Assembly: GCA_034664125.1 (NCBI GenBank)
Contig: JAXDIG010000023.1
Span: forward strand, 1 to 64,000
Length of the DNA stretch: 64,000 bases
Direction of reading: 5' to 3'
Origin: JACVRW01 sp034664125
GTDB taxonomy: Bacteria > Actinomycetota > Thermoleophilia > Solirubrobacterales > Thermoleophilaceae
Under the pieces are notes generated by a model. That model was not told the DNA's origin. It ran no database searches and saw only the letters and a program-made list of their open reading frames with translations. The translations under genes were made by a program, and so were the position numbers. Shown here piece by piece: positions 23,435 to 31,506 of this stretch. Position 1 is the first letter of the stretch. The number at the start of each line of letters is the position of its first letter.

Positions 23435-23869
23435 CTAAGCCGGGGCCGGGCTCTGCGTGCTCGGCGGTGCCGTCGCCGGGGTTGCGAAGCCGGCGCCCAC
23501 GCCCGCGATGCCGATCAGCAGGTGCAGGAAGTTGTCCTCGGTGTTCACCGGGATCAGGTTGACGATCTCGTCGCCGTTTCCGGCGAGGAAGCCGAGCAGC
23601 GCGACGACCAGGTAGATGGCGCCGATGCCGACCGCGTAAGCGCGCGAGCCTCCGTACGAGCCCGCGGCCAGCAGCCCGATGGCCCCCGAGCCGATGTGGA
23701 CCAGGTTGTGCCAGCCGTTCACGTCCAGGATGCCGAGCACGGCGTCGCGCTCGGTGCCGTCGCCGGTGCCGAAGCTGGCGCTGTAGAAGAAGCCCACGAT
23801 GCCGGCCACGGTCAGCGTCGCCCCGATCACCAGGGCGAAGACCTGTGCGGGAGAGCGGACCCCTTCCAT
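23435..23869 (-). CDS. DUF4383 family membrane protein
   Basis: 144 residues, four membrane helices. The DUF4383 pattern is clear: ALVIGATLTVAGIVGFFYSASF, then NGWHNLVHIGSGAIGLLAA, and a second NFLHLLIGIAGVGAGFA with its His. Function unknown; common in actinobacteria. The ATG at 23869 (MEGVRSP) is preferred over 23941, because an AAGGGGG site precedes it and the longer form would overlap the divergent sigma gene. Confidence 0.85.
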   Translation of the reverse strand: MEGVRSPAQVFALVIGATLTVAGIVGFFYSASFGTGDGTERDAVLGILDVNGWHNLVHIGSGAIGLLAAGSYGGSRAYAVGIGAIYLVVALLGFLAGNGDEIVNLIPVNTEDNFLHLLIGIAGVGAGFATPATAPPSTQSPAPA

Positions 23870-23924
23870 TGCAGCCCCCTTCGACGGATGATCCGTGTAT
23901 CCCTCCGCAGCGTAAGGATGTCCA

Positions 23925-24509
23925 GTGGTGGCCACCGACATTCGGAACCTCGCCGACGAGGAGGTAATGCAGCTGGTCGGCGACGGTAGTCCGCTGGCCT
24001 TCGAGCTGCTCTACGACCGTCACGGCGCCGCCGCCTTCTCGCTGGCCTATCGCATGGTCGGCGACCGCGTCACGGCCGAGGACGTCTCGCAGGAGGCGTT
24101 CCTGTCGATCTGGCGCAGCCGCATGCGCTATGACGCGTCGCGCGGCAGCGTGCGCACGTGGGTGCTCGGGATCGTCCACAACCGCACCATCGACGCGCTC
24201 CGCCGCGGGTCCGTGCACGAGCGCCGGCGCGAGCAGTTCGAGGGCGTCGAGGAGCGCCACGAGGCACCCGAGCGGACGGATGTGGAGGCCGCCCGCCGTG
24301 AGGAGGCGCGCAGCGTTCGCAGCGCCCTCGACACACTTCCCGCGGAGCAGCGCCGCGCGATCGAGTTGGCGTACTTCGGGGGGTTCAGCCACAGTCAGAT
24401 AGCCGAGCTGCTCGACGAGCCGATTGGCACCATCAAGGGAAGGATGCGCCTCGGGCTCGAGAAGCTGAGGTACCAGCTGGCCGACTTCGCGGCCGGGGAA
24501 TTCGCGTGA
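23925..24509 (+). CDS. ECF sigma factor, SigK-like
   Basis: 194 residues. Region 2: FELLYDRHGAAAFSLAYRMVGDRVTAEDVSQEAFLSIW, read in parts; region 4: LPAEQRRAIELAYFGGFSHSQIAELLDEPIGTIKGRMRLGLEKLR, read in parts. Start is one of two consecutive GTG codons. Its stop overlaps the anti-sigma ATG/GTG region (GTGA), as in sigK-rskA pairs. Confidence 0.93.
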   Translation: MVATDIRNLADEEVMQLVGDGSPLAFELLYDRHGAAAFSLAYRMVGDRVTAEDVSQEAFLSIWRSRMRYDASRGSVRTWVLGIVHNRTIDALRRGSVHERRREQFEGVEERHEAPERTDVEAARREEARSVRSALDTLPAEQRRAIELAYFGGFSHSQIAELLDEPIGTIKGRMRLGLEKLRYQLADFAAGEFA

Positions 24510-25237
24510 CGACAGGGGACCACACGACATACAGGGATGAGGTCGCCGCCTACCTGCTGGGCGCCCTCTCCGATGCCGAACGCGGCTCGTTCGAGGCGCA
24601 CCTGGCCAGCTGCCCGGAGTGCCGGGACGAGCTCGAGCGGCTCCGTCCCGCGGCTGACCTGCTGCCGCGCTCGGTCGAGCAGCTGGAGCCGCCGCCGAGC
24701 CTCAAGCGCTCGCTGATGGAGGTGGTCGAGCGCGAGGCCCGCGAAGGCGCGGCCGCCGCCGACGGGCCCGCCCCCGGCCGGCGCACGCGCCGGTCGCTGG
24801 GGGAGCGTCTGCGCGGGCTGTTCGGACCGATCCGGCCGGCGCTTGCCGCCGGCGTGCTGGCGGCCGGGCTGCTCGTGGGCTATGGCGTGGCGCAGCTGGG
24901 CGGCAGCCCGGGCAGCCGCACCGAGGTCGCGAGCGTGAACAGGAGCGTCCTGCCGGACGCCAGCGGCAGGCTCGAGATCAAGGACGACGGCAAGGACGGC
25001 GCGATCCTCCAGGTCCACGGGATGCCGTCGCTGCCGGCGGGGCAGGTCTACCAGGCCTGGCTCGAGCGCGACGGGATGATCGAGCCCGAGCCCACCTTCG
25101 AGGTCGGTGGGGACGGCAGCGGCGCGGTCGCCGTGCCGGACGACCTCTCCCAAGCCGACGCCGTGCACCTCACGCGCGAGCCGCGCGGCGGCTCGCGTGC
25201 ACCGAGCGAGAAGCCGATTCTCACGGTCAGGCTGTAG
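24506..25237 (+). CDS. anti-sigma factor, RskA-type with zinc finger
   Basis: 243 residues. Cytosolic N-terminal anti-sigma domain with HxxxCxxC (FEAHLASCPECRDELE, about 31-46), one membrane helix (PALAAGVLAAGLLVGYGVA, about 110-128), and an extracytoplasmic RskA-like domain (GKDGAILQVHGMPSLPAGQVYQAWLERDG, read in parts). Should hold the upstream sigma factor until a signal triggers its proteolysis. A rhomboid protease gene follows 20 bases on. Confidence 0.92.
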   Translation: MTTGDHTTYRDEVAAYLLGALSDAERGSFEAHLASCPECRDELERLRPAADLLPRSVEQLEPPPSLKRSLMEVVEREAREGAAAADGPAPGRRTRRSLGERLRGLFGPIRPALAAGVLAAGLLVGYGVAQLGGSPGSRTEVASVNRSVLPDASGRLEIKDDGKDGAILQVHGMPSLPAGQVYQAWLERDGMIEPEPTFEVGGDGSGAVAVPDDLSQADAVHLTREPRGGSRAPSEKPILTVRL

Positions 25238-25244
25238 CCGCAGC

Positions 25245-25250
25245 TAGGTT
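25245..25250 (+). promoter_or_regulatory. -10 hexamer of rhomboid gene
   Basis: TAGGTT, 7 bases, then GTG at 25258. Confidence 0.45.
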
Positions 25251-25257
25251 TCCCTCA

Positions 25258-26070
25258 GTGGAAACCTGCTACCGGCACCCCAACCGCGAAACCGGCGTGC
25301 GCTGCTCGAACTGCGAGCGGCCGATCTGCCCGGACTGCATGACCACCACGCCGGTCGGGATGCGCTGCCCCGAGTGCGCGCGGCAGCGCACCAAGGTGCG
25401 CGGCATGAGCTCGGCGACCAACGAGCCGGTCCTCACCTACGTCCTGATGGGCATCTGCGTGGCCGCCTTCGTCGGGGAGCTGGCCGGCGGGGCGAGCGCC
25501 ACCGGCGGCGGCTTCGGCGGCAGCCGGCTGTTCGAGGAGGGCGCGCTGCGGGGCCACGAGGTAGCCGGCGGCGACTACTGGCGCGTGCTCACCGCCGGGT
25601 TCCTCCACGCCGGCTTCTTCCACCTGCTCTTCAACATGTTCTCGCTGTGGATCCTCGGCTCGCTGCTGGAGCCGGCGATCGGTCACCTGCGCTTCGCGCT
25701 GATCTTCTTCGTGTCGCTGCTCGCCGGGTCGTTTGGAGCCCTGGTCGTCGACCCGAACTCGCTGACGGTGGGCGCCTCCGGCGGCATCTTCGGGCTGATG
25801 GGCGCCGCCGTGGTGGTGATGCGCAACCGCGGCATCAACCCGATGGAGAGCGGAATCGGCCTCTGGATCGGCCTGAACCTGCTGATCACGTTCACCGTGT
25901 CGAACATCTCGATCGGCGGGCACATCGGCGGCCTGATCGGCGGCACGCTGGCCGCGCTCGTGCTGTTCGACGTGCCGCAGGCGCTGCGGCTGCCGCCGCC
26001 GGCGGCCAACCTGCTCTGTGCCGGGCTGGGCGCGGCCGCCGTGGTCGGGTCGATCATGGTGGCCGGCTAG
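25258..26070 (+). CDS. rhomboid intramembrane serine protease with N-terminal zinc-binding region
   Basis: 270 residues. Residues 1-45 carry a B-box-like Cys/His cluster (CYRHP, CSNCERPICPDC, CPECARQR). Six or so membrane helices follow. The catalytic Ser is in GASGGIFGLMG (about residue 173) and the His in GGHIGGLIGG (about 222); HAGFFHLLFNMFSLWILG is the conserved H/N region. Cleaves transmembrane substrates. It follows the RskA-type anti-sigma gene, a plausible substrate, but this is inference. The ATGA-type overlap with the convergent gene is 4 bases. Confidence 0.93.
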   Translation: METCYRHPNRETGVRCSNCERPICPDCMTTTPVGMRCPECARQRTKVRGMSSATNEPVLTYVLMGICVAAFVGELAGGASATGGGFGGSRLFEEGALRGHEVAGGDYWRVLTAGFLHAGFFHLLFNMFSLWILGSLLEPAIGHLRFALIFFVSLLAGSFGALVVDPNSLTVGASGGIFGLMGAAVVVMRNRGINPMESGIGLWIGLNLLITFTVSNISIGGHIGGLIGGTLAALVLFDVPQALRLPPPAANLLCAGLGAAAVVGSIMVAG

Positions 26071-26972
26071 GCCGTAGCGCGCTCGACCTCGAGCTCGATC
26101 GAGCGCCGCGACGGCGGGGCCGGCACGAGCTCGGGGTGGAGCAGGTGGCCGAGCAGCTCCACGCCGTCCACCAGGCGCGGGCCCGGTCGCGAGAAGTAGG
26201 CGGCCGCGTCCACGGCGAACACGCGGGCGCCGACCTGCGCGAGGTGCTTGCGCCAGCGCACCGTCTCCGCCGCGGCCTGCTCGGCGTAGTACCCGCACGG
26301 CATGGACACCACGACCTCGGGGGCGGCCGCCTCCACCTCGCCCCACTCGGCGGTCCGGGACCTCTCGCCCGGCAGGCCGAGCGCGTCCTCGCCGCCGGCC
26401 AGCTCGATCATCTGCGGCACCCAGTGCCCGCCGATGTAGATCGGGTCCATCCACTCGAGCGCCACCACGCGCGGTCGCGCGGCGCCCTCGACGGCGCGCT
26501 CGACCGCCTCCAGGCGCTCGCCCGCCTCGGCCACCAGCCGCTCCCCGGCCTCGGGCACTCCGGCGGCGTCCGCCAGGCGTGGCACGTCCGCGATCACCTC
26601 GCCCAGCGTGGAGGGGTCGAGGGCGATCACCTCAGGGTTCGTGGGCAGCCGCTCGGCCACGGCGCGCACGTCGTCGAACGACACGGCGCAGACCTCGCAG
26701 ACCGCCTGGGTCACGATCAGCTCGACCTCCAGGTCCGCGAGCAGGTGCTCGTCCAGCTCGTAGAGCGACTCTCCGCGGCTGGTCCGCTCGCGCACGGCGA
26801 GGTCGATCCCGGCGGCGTCGAGCCCCTCTCCGATCACGCTGCGCGTCAGGTGCGGGAGTTGCTCCGCGGCGGGCGGGTAGTCACACTCGTGAGTGACCGC
26901 CACCACGCGGTCGCCCAGGCCGAGGGCGAAGAGCATCTCGGTCGCCGATGGGACAAGCGAAGCGATGCGCAT
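26067..26972 (-). CDS. cobalamin-binding-like (BtuF/periplasmic-binding fold) protein
   Basis: 301 residues. N-terminus RIASLVPSATEMLFALGLGDRVVAVTHECDYP, read in parts, is typical of the helical-backbone metal/corrinoid binding proteins related to BtuF, with QAVCEVCAVSFDDVRAVA and VVSMPCGYYAEQA as further family points. It lacks a signal peptide, so it should be cytosolic, like many actinobacterial homologues annotated cobalamin-binding. Neither permease nor ATPase is adjacent. Divergent from pterin dehydratase by 10 bases. Confidence 0.82.
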   Translation of the reverse strand: MRIASLVPSATEMLFALGLGDRVVAVTHECDYPPAAEQLPHLTRSVIGEGLDAAGIDLAVRERTSRGESLYELDEHLLADLEVELIVTQAVCEVCAVSFDDVRAVAERLPTNPEVIALDPSTLGEVIADVPRLADAAGVPEAGERLVAEAGERLEAVERAVEGAARPRVVALEWMDPIYIGGHWVPQMIELAGGEDALGLPGERSRTAEWGEVEAAAPEVVVSMPCGYYAEQAAAETVRWRKHLAQVGARVFAVDAAAYFSRPGPRLVDGVELLGHLLHPELVPAPPSRRSIELEVERATA

Positions 26973-26982
26973 GGAGACGAGG

Positions 26983-27261
26983 ATGGCACGTCTAACTGAC
27001 GAGGAGATCGAGGACCGCCTGGCCGAGGTGGAGGGCTGGGAGCGGGAGGGCGACGCGATTCGCCAGCGGTTCAAGCACGACGATTTCAAGGGCTCGGTGG
27101 ACTTCGTGAACCGGCTCACCTCCGAGGCGGAGGACATGAATCACCACCCGGACCTGGCGATCTCGTGGAACGAGGTGACGGTCACGATCACCTCGCACTC
27201 CGAGGGCGGCCTCACGGCGAACGACTTCGAGCTGGCTCGCCGCATCGAACAAGTGGCGTGA
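26983..27261 (+). CDS. 4a-hydroxytetrahydrobiopterin dehydratase
   Basis: 92 residues, full length for PCD/DCoH. Catalytic His pair in EDMNHHPDLAISWNEVTV and C-terminal TSHSEGGLTANDFELARRIE. Recycles 4a-hydroxytetrahydropterin; no aromatic hydroxylase is in view, so it may have a moonlighting or molybdopterin-related role as in other bacteria. ATG at 26983 preferred over 26971, since GAGACGAGG precedes it. Confidence 0.92.
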   Translation: MARLTDEEIEDRLAEVEGWEREGDAIRQRFKHDDFKGSVDFVNRLTSEAEDMNHHPDLAISWNEVTVTITSHSEGGLTANDFELARRIEQVA

Positions 27262-27292
27262 AGCCCCTTTGCTACTCTCGCGGCGTCCGCGA

Positions 27293-27349
27293 ATGAGCGA
27301 CGACGAACCTCCTCGAAGTAGCCCGCTGACAGCCGCCGGCACGCGATGA
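27293..27349 (+). CDS. possible leader peptide upstream of the CNNM gene (18 aa)
   Basis: ATG-initiated reading frame encoding MSDDEPPRSSPLTAAGTR, whose TGA overlaps the ATG of the CNNM gene (ATGA). A TACTCT hexamer at 27273-27278 could start transcription just ahead of it. Short and unsupported by homology, so it is reported as a candidate. Confidence 0.3.
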   Translation: MSDDEPPRSSPLTAAGTR

Positions 27350-28707
27350 CCGAGCTGCTTCTTCTGCTGGGCGTCCTCCTGCTGGTGGCCGCGAACGGCT
27401 TCTTCGTCGCGGCCGAGTTCGCGCTCGTGCGCGCGCGTGAAGGCCGCGTGGAGCAGCTGCGCGACGAGGGCCGGCGCGGCGCGGCGCTGGTGCTGGAGCA
27501 GATCGACCGCATCGACGAGTACCTGTCGGCCTGCCAGCTCGGCATCACGATGGCCTCGCTGGGCATCGGCTTCCTCGGCGAGCCCGCGATCGCGAGCCTG
27601 CTGGAGAAGGCGTTCGGCGACAGCGTGTCGCACAGCCTCTCGCTCGCGATCTCCCTCACGATCGCGTACCTGCTCACCACGGCGCTGCACATCACGGTCG
27701 GCGAGCAGGTGCCGAAGATCTACGCGATCGTGCACGCCGAGCGCACCGCGTTGCGCGTCGCCCGGCCGCTGCACTGGTTCCGCGTCGCGTTCAACCCGCT
27801 GATCTGGGCGCTCAACTCGGCTTCCAACGGCATCTTGCGCCTGGTGGGCGTGGACCCGCGGGCGGAGTTCGAGGAGGTTTCCTCGTCCGAGGACCTCAAG
27901 CTGATCATCGCGCGCAGCACGCGCGGCGGGAAGCTCGACCCCGGCGAGGCCGGGATGCTCTCGGGCGTCTTCCACCTGCACGAGCAGGAGGCGCGGCAGG
28001 TGATGACGCCGATCCCCGCGGTGGTGACGGTGGACGCGTCGGACAGCGTGGAAACCGCGCTGCGTCGCGCGGTCGACTCGGGACATACCAGGTTGGTGGT
28101 GACCGAGGACGGCAACACCGACCGCATCAAGGGCGTGGTCCACGTCAACTCGCTGGTCCGCAGGCTGATGACCGACGGACCGCAGGCCTCGATCGCGGAC
28201 AGCGTCAAGGACGTGCTGATCGTGCCGGAAACCAAGCCGCTCGACGACCTGCTCGCGGACCTCCAGCGCGAGCGCGCCTCGATGGCGGTGGTGGTCGACG
28301 AGTACGGGCGTACCGCCGGCATCGTCACGATCGAGGACATCATCGAGGAGGTCGTGGGCGAGATCGCCGACGAAACCGATCCCGCGGTGGCCGGCATCAG
28401 GCGCCTGGCCAACGGCGACTGGTGGGTCAGGGGCCACGTCCCGATCACCGACCTCGCCGACTACGGGCTCGAGCTGCCGGTGGACTCGGAGGCCTACAAC
28501 TCGGTCGGCGGCTTCGTGTTCGGGGAGCTCGGGCGGCTCCCCAAGCGCGGCGACATGGTGCAGGTCAACGGCTATTCGCTGCGGGTGGAATCGGTGCGCG
28601 AGAACCGCGTGGAGGCGGTGCGCATCCGCAACCACCATTCCAGCGAGGGGAGCGGCGCGGAGCAACGCGAGCCCGCTGCCCCGGCTGACCAGCCGTTCCG
28701 TCCGTAG
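27346..28707 (+). CDS. CNNM/CorC-HlyC-type transporter protein
   Basis: 453 residues. N-terminal DUF21/CNNM membrane domain with about four helices (LLLLLGVLLLVAANGFFVAAEF, ITMASLGIGFLGEPA, LAISLTIAYLLTTALH), two CBS domains (VMTPIPAVVTVDASDSVETAL; MAVVVDEYGRTAGIVTIEDI) and a C-terminal CorC_HlyC domain (SVGGFVFGELGRLPKRGD). The family is linked to Mg2+ or Na+/Mg2+ transport. HITVGEQVPKIYA is the conserved CNNM motif. A disordered 25-residue tail ends the protein. It may be coupled to an 18-codon leader. Confidence 0.93.
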   Translation: MTELLLLLGVLLLVAANGFFVAAEFALVRAREGRVEQLRDEGRRGAALVLEQIDRIDEYLSACQLGITMASLGIGFLGEPAIASLLEKAFGDSVSHSLSLAISLTIAYLLTTALHITVGEQVPKIYAIVHAERTALRVARPLHWFRVAFNPLIWALNSASNGILRLVGVDPRAEFEEVSSSEDLKLIIARSTRGGKLDPGEAGMLSGVFHLHEQEARQVMTPIPAVVTVDASDSVETALRRAVDSGHTRLVVTEDGNTDRIKGVVHVNSLVRRLMTDGPQASIADSVKDVLIVPETKPLDDLLADLQRERASMAVVVDEYGRTAGIVTIEDIIEEVVGEIADETDPAVAGIRRLANGDWWVRGHVPITDLADYGLELPVDSEAYNSVGGFVFGELGRLPKRGDMVQVNGYSLRVESVRENRVEAVRIRNHHSSEGSGAEQREPAAPADQPFRP

Positions 28708-28758
28708 CTGGGTTCAACCTCCCGTCAGGTGCTCGTCGTCGGAGGAGGTTCTGCCGGG

Positions 28759-29037
28759 ATGTGGTGCGTCAAGCTCACCGATTCGCAACGTGACGCCCTG
28801 ATCGCGCTGGTCAAGACGCAGTGCGAGCCCGGTCCCGCGGTCACGGCCGTGCTGGAGGCGCTCACGCTGGCGCGCTGGGACGACCTGCCGGACGCGACGC
28901 TGCCATGGGACCGCGTCGCCGAGCTCGCCCGCGCGCAGGGCATCGGAGAGGCCGACGTGGTCTGGGACCTGGCCGCCGGGATGCCGCCGAAGCGCACCTC
29001 ACCAGGCACCGCCCTCGTGCCGCGGGCCGGCGTGTAG
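28759..29037 (+). CDS. small hypothetical protein (92 aa)
   Basis: 92 residues, starts MWCVKLTDSQRDALIALVKT; a helical, soluble protein with no recognised domain. GGAGGAGG lies about 11 bases before the ATG, which is why the GTG at 28729 is not used. Its TAG stop forms part of the -10 of the next gene. Confidence 0.6.
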   Translation: MWCVKLTDSQRDALIALVKTQCEPGPAVTAVLEALTLARWDDLPDATLPWDRVAELARAQGIGEADVVWDLAAGMPPKRTSPGTALVPRAGV

Positions 29038-29040
29038 GCT
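29035..29040 (+). promoter_or_regulatory. -10 hexamer of DUF3291 gene, sharing the upstream TAG stop
   Basis: TAGGCT, then 7 bases, then the ATA codon at 29048 where the DUF3291 homology begins. First three bases are the stop codon of the preceding gene. Confidence 0.45.
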
Positions 29041-29047
29041 CGCCGCC

Positions 29048-29548
29048 ATAGAGCGCTTCCACCTCGCCCAGGTCAATATCGCCCTTCCCCAGGCGCCCCT
29101 GGACACGCCACAGCTGGCCCAGTTCGTCGCGCTGCTGGAGCCGGTCAACGCCCTGGCCGACGCCGCGCCCGGGTTCGTCTGGCGCCTGCAGGGCGAGACC
29201 GGGGACGCCACCTCGATCAAGGCCTTCGGCGACGAGCGCCTGATCGTGAACATGTCCGTCTGGGACAGCCTCGACGCACTCTGGCGCTTCGTCTACGACG
29301 GCGGGCACCTGGACGTGATGCGGCGGCGGCGCGAGTGGTTCGAGCGCCTGCGCATGCACCTGGCGCTCTGGTGGGTGCCCGCCGGCACGCTGCCGACCGT
29401 CCAGGACGCGGAGCTGCGGCTCGCCGCGCTCGAGGAGCGCGGCCCGACTCCCTACGCGTTCACCTTCAAGCGGGCGTTCTCACCCGTAGCTGTAGAAGCC
29501 CTCCCCGGCCTTGCGGCCGAGCTTCCCCTCTGCGATCAGCTCGCGTAG
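29048..29548 (+). CDS. DUF3291 domain protein with apparent ATA start
   Basis: Reading from 29048 gives about 166 residues with the DUF3291 pattern from the first codons: FHLAQVNIALPQAPLDTPQL, FVWRLQGETGDATSI, LIVNMSVWDSLDALWRFVY and LWWVPAGTLPTVQDA. No ATG, GTG, TTG or CTG occurs in frame near the N-terminus. ATA at 29048 sits where the ATG is expected, 7 bases after a -10 hexamer. The first standard start (GTG 29246) would delete 66 conserved residues. The last 20 codons run antisense into the convergent dehydrogenase gene. Function of the family is unknown. Confidence 0.7.
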   Translation: MERFHLAQVNIALPQAPLDTPQLAQFVALLEPVNALADAAPGFVWRLQGETGDATSIKAFGDERLIVNMSVWDSLDALWRFVYDGGHLDVMRRRREWFERLRMHLALWWVPAGTLPTVQDAELRLAALEERGPTPYAFTFKRAFSPVAVEALPGLAAELPLCDQLA

Positions 29549-30238
29549 GCCCTGGGGCACGTCGGCCCCGATCGACTCGCCGATCGCCGCCGCCACGTCG
29601 AGCCCCACGAAGTCGAGCACTGCCAGCGGCCCCATCGGGTGGCCGGCGCCGAGCTTCATGCAGGTGTCGATGTCCTGCGCGTCGAGGCCGTCGCGCTCGA
29701 GCAGGCGCACCGCGTCGAAGAGGTAGGGGAAGAGCAGCTTGTTGACCACGAAGCCTGCCGCGTCGGGCACCTCGACGGCCGTCTTCTCGAGCCGCTCGCA
29801 GAGCCGGTGCAGCTCGAGCTTCGTCTCCGCGGTGGCCTCTTCGGGGAAGGACAGCTCGACCAGCTTCATCTTCTCGACGGGGTTGAACACGTGCAGCGCG
29901 GCGAAGCGCTCGGGACGGCCGCTGGCCTGCGCCAGCTCGGCGACGGAGAGCGACGAAGTGGTGGTGGCGACGATCGTCTCGGGCGGGAGCAGCTCGCCCA
30001 GCAGGCGATGGATGTCGCACTTGATCTCGGAGTCCTCGGCGACCGCCTCGACCACGATGTCGCAGCCGCTCAGTACACCCAGATCGGTGACGACGCTCGC
30101 GGTGCCGACCTTCTCGGCGGCCCGCTCGGCCGACTCCTCGCTGCGCGCCCAGACCACCACCTCGTGGTGCTCCGCGGCCGCCCGCGCAAGCCCCCGGGCG
30201 ATAGCCCCGCTGCCCACTATTCCCAGTTGATGAGCCAC
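29480..30238 (-). CDS. 3-hydroxyacyl-CoA (3-hydroxybutyryl-CoA) dehydrogenase
   Basis: 252 residues. Rossmann NAD site LGIVGSGAIARGLARAAAEH, IVVEAVAEDSEIK, TTTSSLSVAELAQ, the catalytic region RFAALHVFNPVEKMKLVEL, and C-terminal GFVVNKLLFPYLFDAVRLLE with GHPMGPLAVLDFVGLD. Catalyses the third beta-oxidation step or its reverse in butanoate metabolism. GTG at 30238 is chosen: AAGGG lies 7 bases upstream, while the TTG at 30268 falls inside a palindromic operator. Divergent from thiolase across that operator. Confidence 0.93.
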   Translation of the reverse strand: MAHQLGIVGSGAIARGLARAAAEHHEVVVWARSEESAERAAEKVGTASVVTDLGVLSGCDIVVEAVAEDSEIKCDIHRLLGELLPPETIVATTTSSLSVAELAQASGRPERFAALHVFNPVEKMKLVELSFPEEATAETKLELHRLCERLEKTAVEVPDAAGFVVNKLLFPYLFDAVRLLERDGLDAQDIDTCMKLGAGHPMGPLAVLDFVGLDVAAAIGESIGADVPQGLRELIAEGKLGRKAGEGFYSYG

Positions 30239-30252
30239 ATTCGCACCCTTGG

Positions 30253-30268
30253 TTGACTGGTCAGTCAA
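30253..30268. promoter_or_regulatory. palindromic operator, TetR/FadR-like
   Basis: TTGACTGGTCAGTCAA, arms of 7 bases around GT. It lies between the divergent dehydrogenase and thiolase genes, overlapping the -35 position of the thiolase promoter. A site differing at one base occurs at 39973. Confidence 0.7.
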
Positions 30269-30273
30269 TCAAG

Positions 30274-30279
30274 TAGGCT
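30274..30279 (+). promoter_or_regulatory. -10 hexamer of thiolase gene
   Basis: TAGGCT, 6 bases, then ATG at 30286. TTGACT of the operator lies 15 bases upstream and can serve as -35. Confidence 0.5.
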
Positions 30280-30285
30280 TACCAC

Positions 30286-31458
30286 ATGCGAAACGGCAAT
30301 GGGCGTGAGGTGGTCATCGTCGAGGCGGTCCGAACCCCCATCGGACGGGGTCATCCGGAGAAGGGCTACTACAAGAAAACCCACCCCAACGAGCTGCTCG
30401 GGAAGACCTACACCGAGGTCATCGACCGCGCCGGAATCGACGCTTCCGAGGTCGAGGACGTCATCACGGGCTGTGTCCAGCAGTTCGGCGAGCAGATGTT
30501 CAACGTCGGCCGCAACGCGTGGCTGCAGGCCGGGCTGCCGGTCGAGACGCCAGCCACCACGGTGGACCGCCAGTGCGGGTCGGCCCAGCAGGCCGTGAAC
30601 TTCGCCGCCGCCCTGATCGCCTCCGGCGTCCACGACGCCGCGATCGGCTCGGGCGTCGAGCACATGGGCCACATCCCGATGGGCGTGGGCTTCAAGTGGG
30701 TCGACGACGTCGGCTCGCCCTGGCCGCCGGAGCTGCTCGAGCACTACAAGCTCGTGCCCCAGGGCATCTCGGCCGAGATGATCGCCGACCAGTGGGAGAT
30801 CCCCCGCTCCGAGCTCGACGAGATCGGCGTGCGCTCGCACCAGCTGGCGCACCAGGCCACCGAGGAAGGCCGCTTCGAGCGCGAGATCGTCCCCTTCGCC
30901 GTCAACGGCGACACCTACGTGACCGACCAGGGCATCCGCCCCGACTCGAGCATCGACACGCTTTCGCAGCTCAAGCCGGCCTTCAAGGAGGACGGCAAGA
31001 TCACCGCGGGCAACTCGTCGCAGATCTCCGACGGCGCGGCGGCGGTGCTGCTGATGTCGCGCGAGAAGGCGGACGCGCTCGGGCTCAAGCCGCGCGCGCG
31101 CATCGTCGACCAGACGACGGTCGGCGTGGACCCCGTGATCATGCTCACCGGCCCGATTCCGGCCACGCGCAAGCTGCTCGAGCGCAACGGGATGCAGATC
31201 GGCGACATCGACCTGATCGAGATCAACGAGGCGTTCGCCTCCGTGGTAGCCGCGTGGCGGCGCGAGCTCGAGCCGGACATGGACCGCGTGAACGTGAACG
31301 GCGGCGCGATCGCGCTCGGGCACCCGCTCGGCTCGACCGGCGCCCGCCTGATCACCACCCTGCTGCACGAGCTCGAGCGCTCCGACAAGGAAGTCGGGCT
31401 CGTGACGATGTGCTGCGGCGGCGGTCTGGGCACCGGCACGCTGATCCAGCGGGTCTAG
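30286..31458 (+). CDS. acetyl-CoA C-acyltransferase (thiolase)
   Basis: 390 residues. Catalytic Cys in TTVDRQCGSAQQAVNFAA (about residue 97), the His in GHPLGSTGARLITTLLHEL and second Cys in CCGGGLGTGTLIQ. Cleaves 3-ketoacyl-CoA in beta-oxidation or condenses acetyl-CoA. Divergent from the hydroxyacyl-CoA dehydrogenase, so the two share one control region and probably act in sequence. Confidence 0.95.
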   Translation: MRNGNGREVVIVEAVRTPIGRGHPEKGYYKKTHPNELLGKTYTEVIDRAGIDASEVEDVITGCVQQFGEQMFNVGRNAWLQAGLPVETPATTVDRQCGSAQQAVNFAAALIASGVHDAAIGSGVEHMGHIPMGVGFKWVDDVGSPWPPELLEHYKLVPQGISAEMIADQWEIPRSELDEIGVRSHQLAHQATEEGRFEREIVPFAVNGDTYVTDQGIRPDSSIDTLSQLKPAFKEDGKITAGNSSQISDGAAAVLLMSREKADALGLKPRARIVDQTTVGVDPVIMLTGPIPATRKLLERNGMQIGDIDLIEINEAFASVVAAWRRELEPDMDRVNVNGGAIALGHPLGSTGARLITTLLHELERSDKEVGLVTMCCGGGLGTGTLIQRV

Positions 31459-31506
31459 ACAACCGTCCCGGTTACCGGCTCCCGCCCAGCGGGTAGAAGC
31501 GCGGGC

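Noticed and set aside
30266..30268. TTG as the start of the 3-hydroxyacyl-CoA dehydrogenase gene
   Set aside because: It is part of the palindromic operator and has no ribosome binding site; GTG at 30238 has AAGGG at the right distance.
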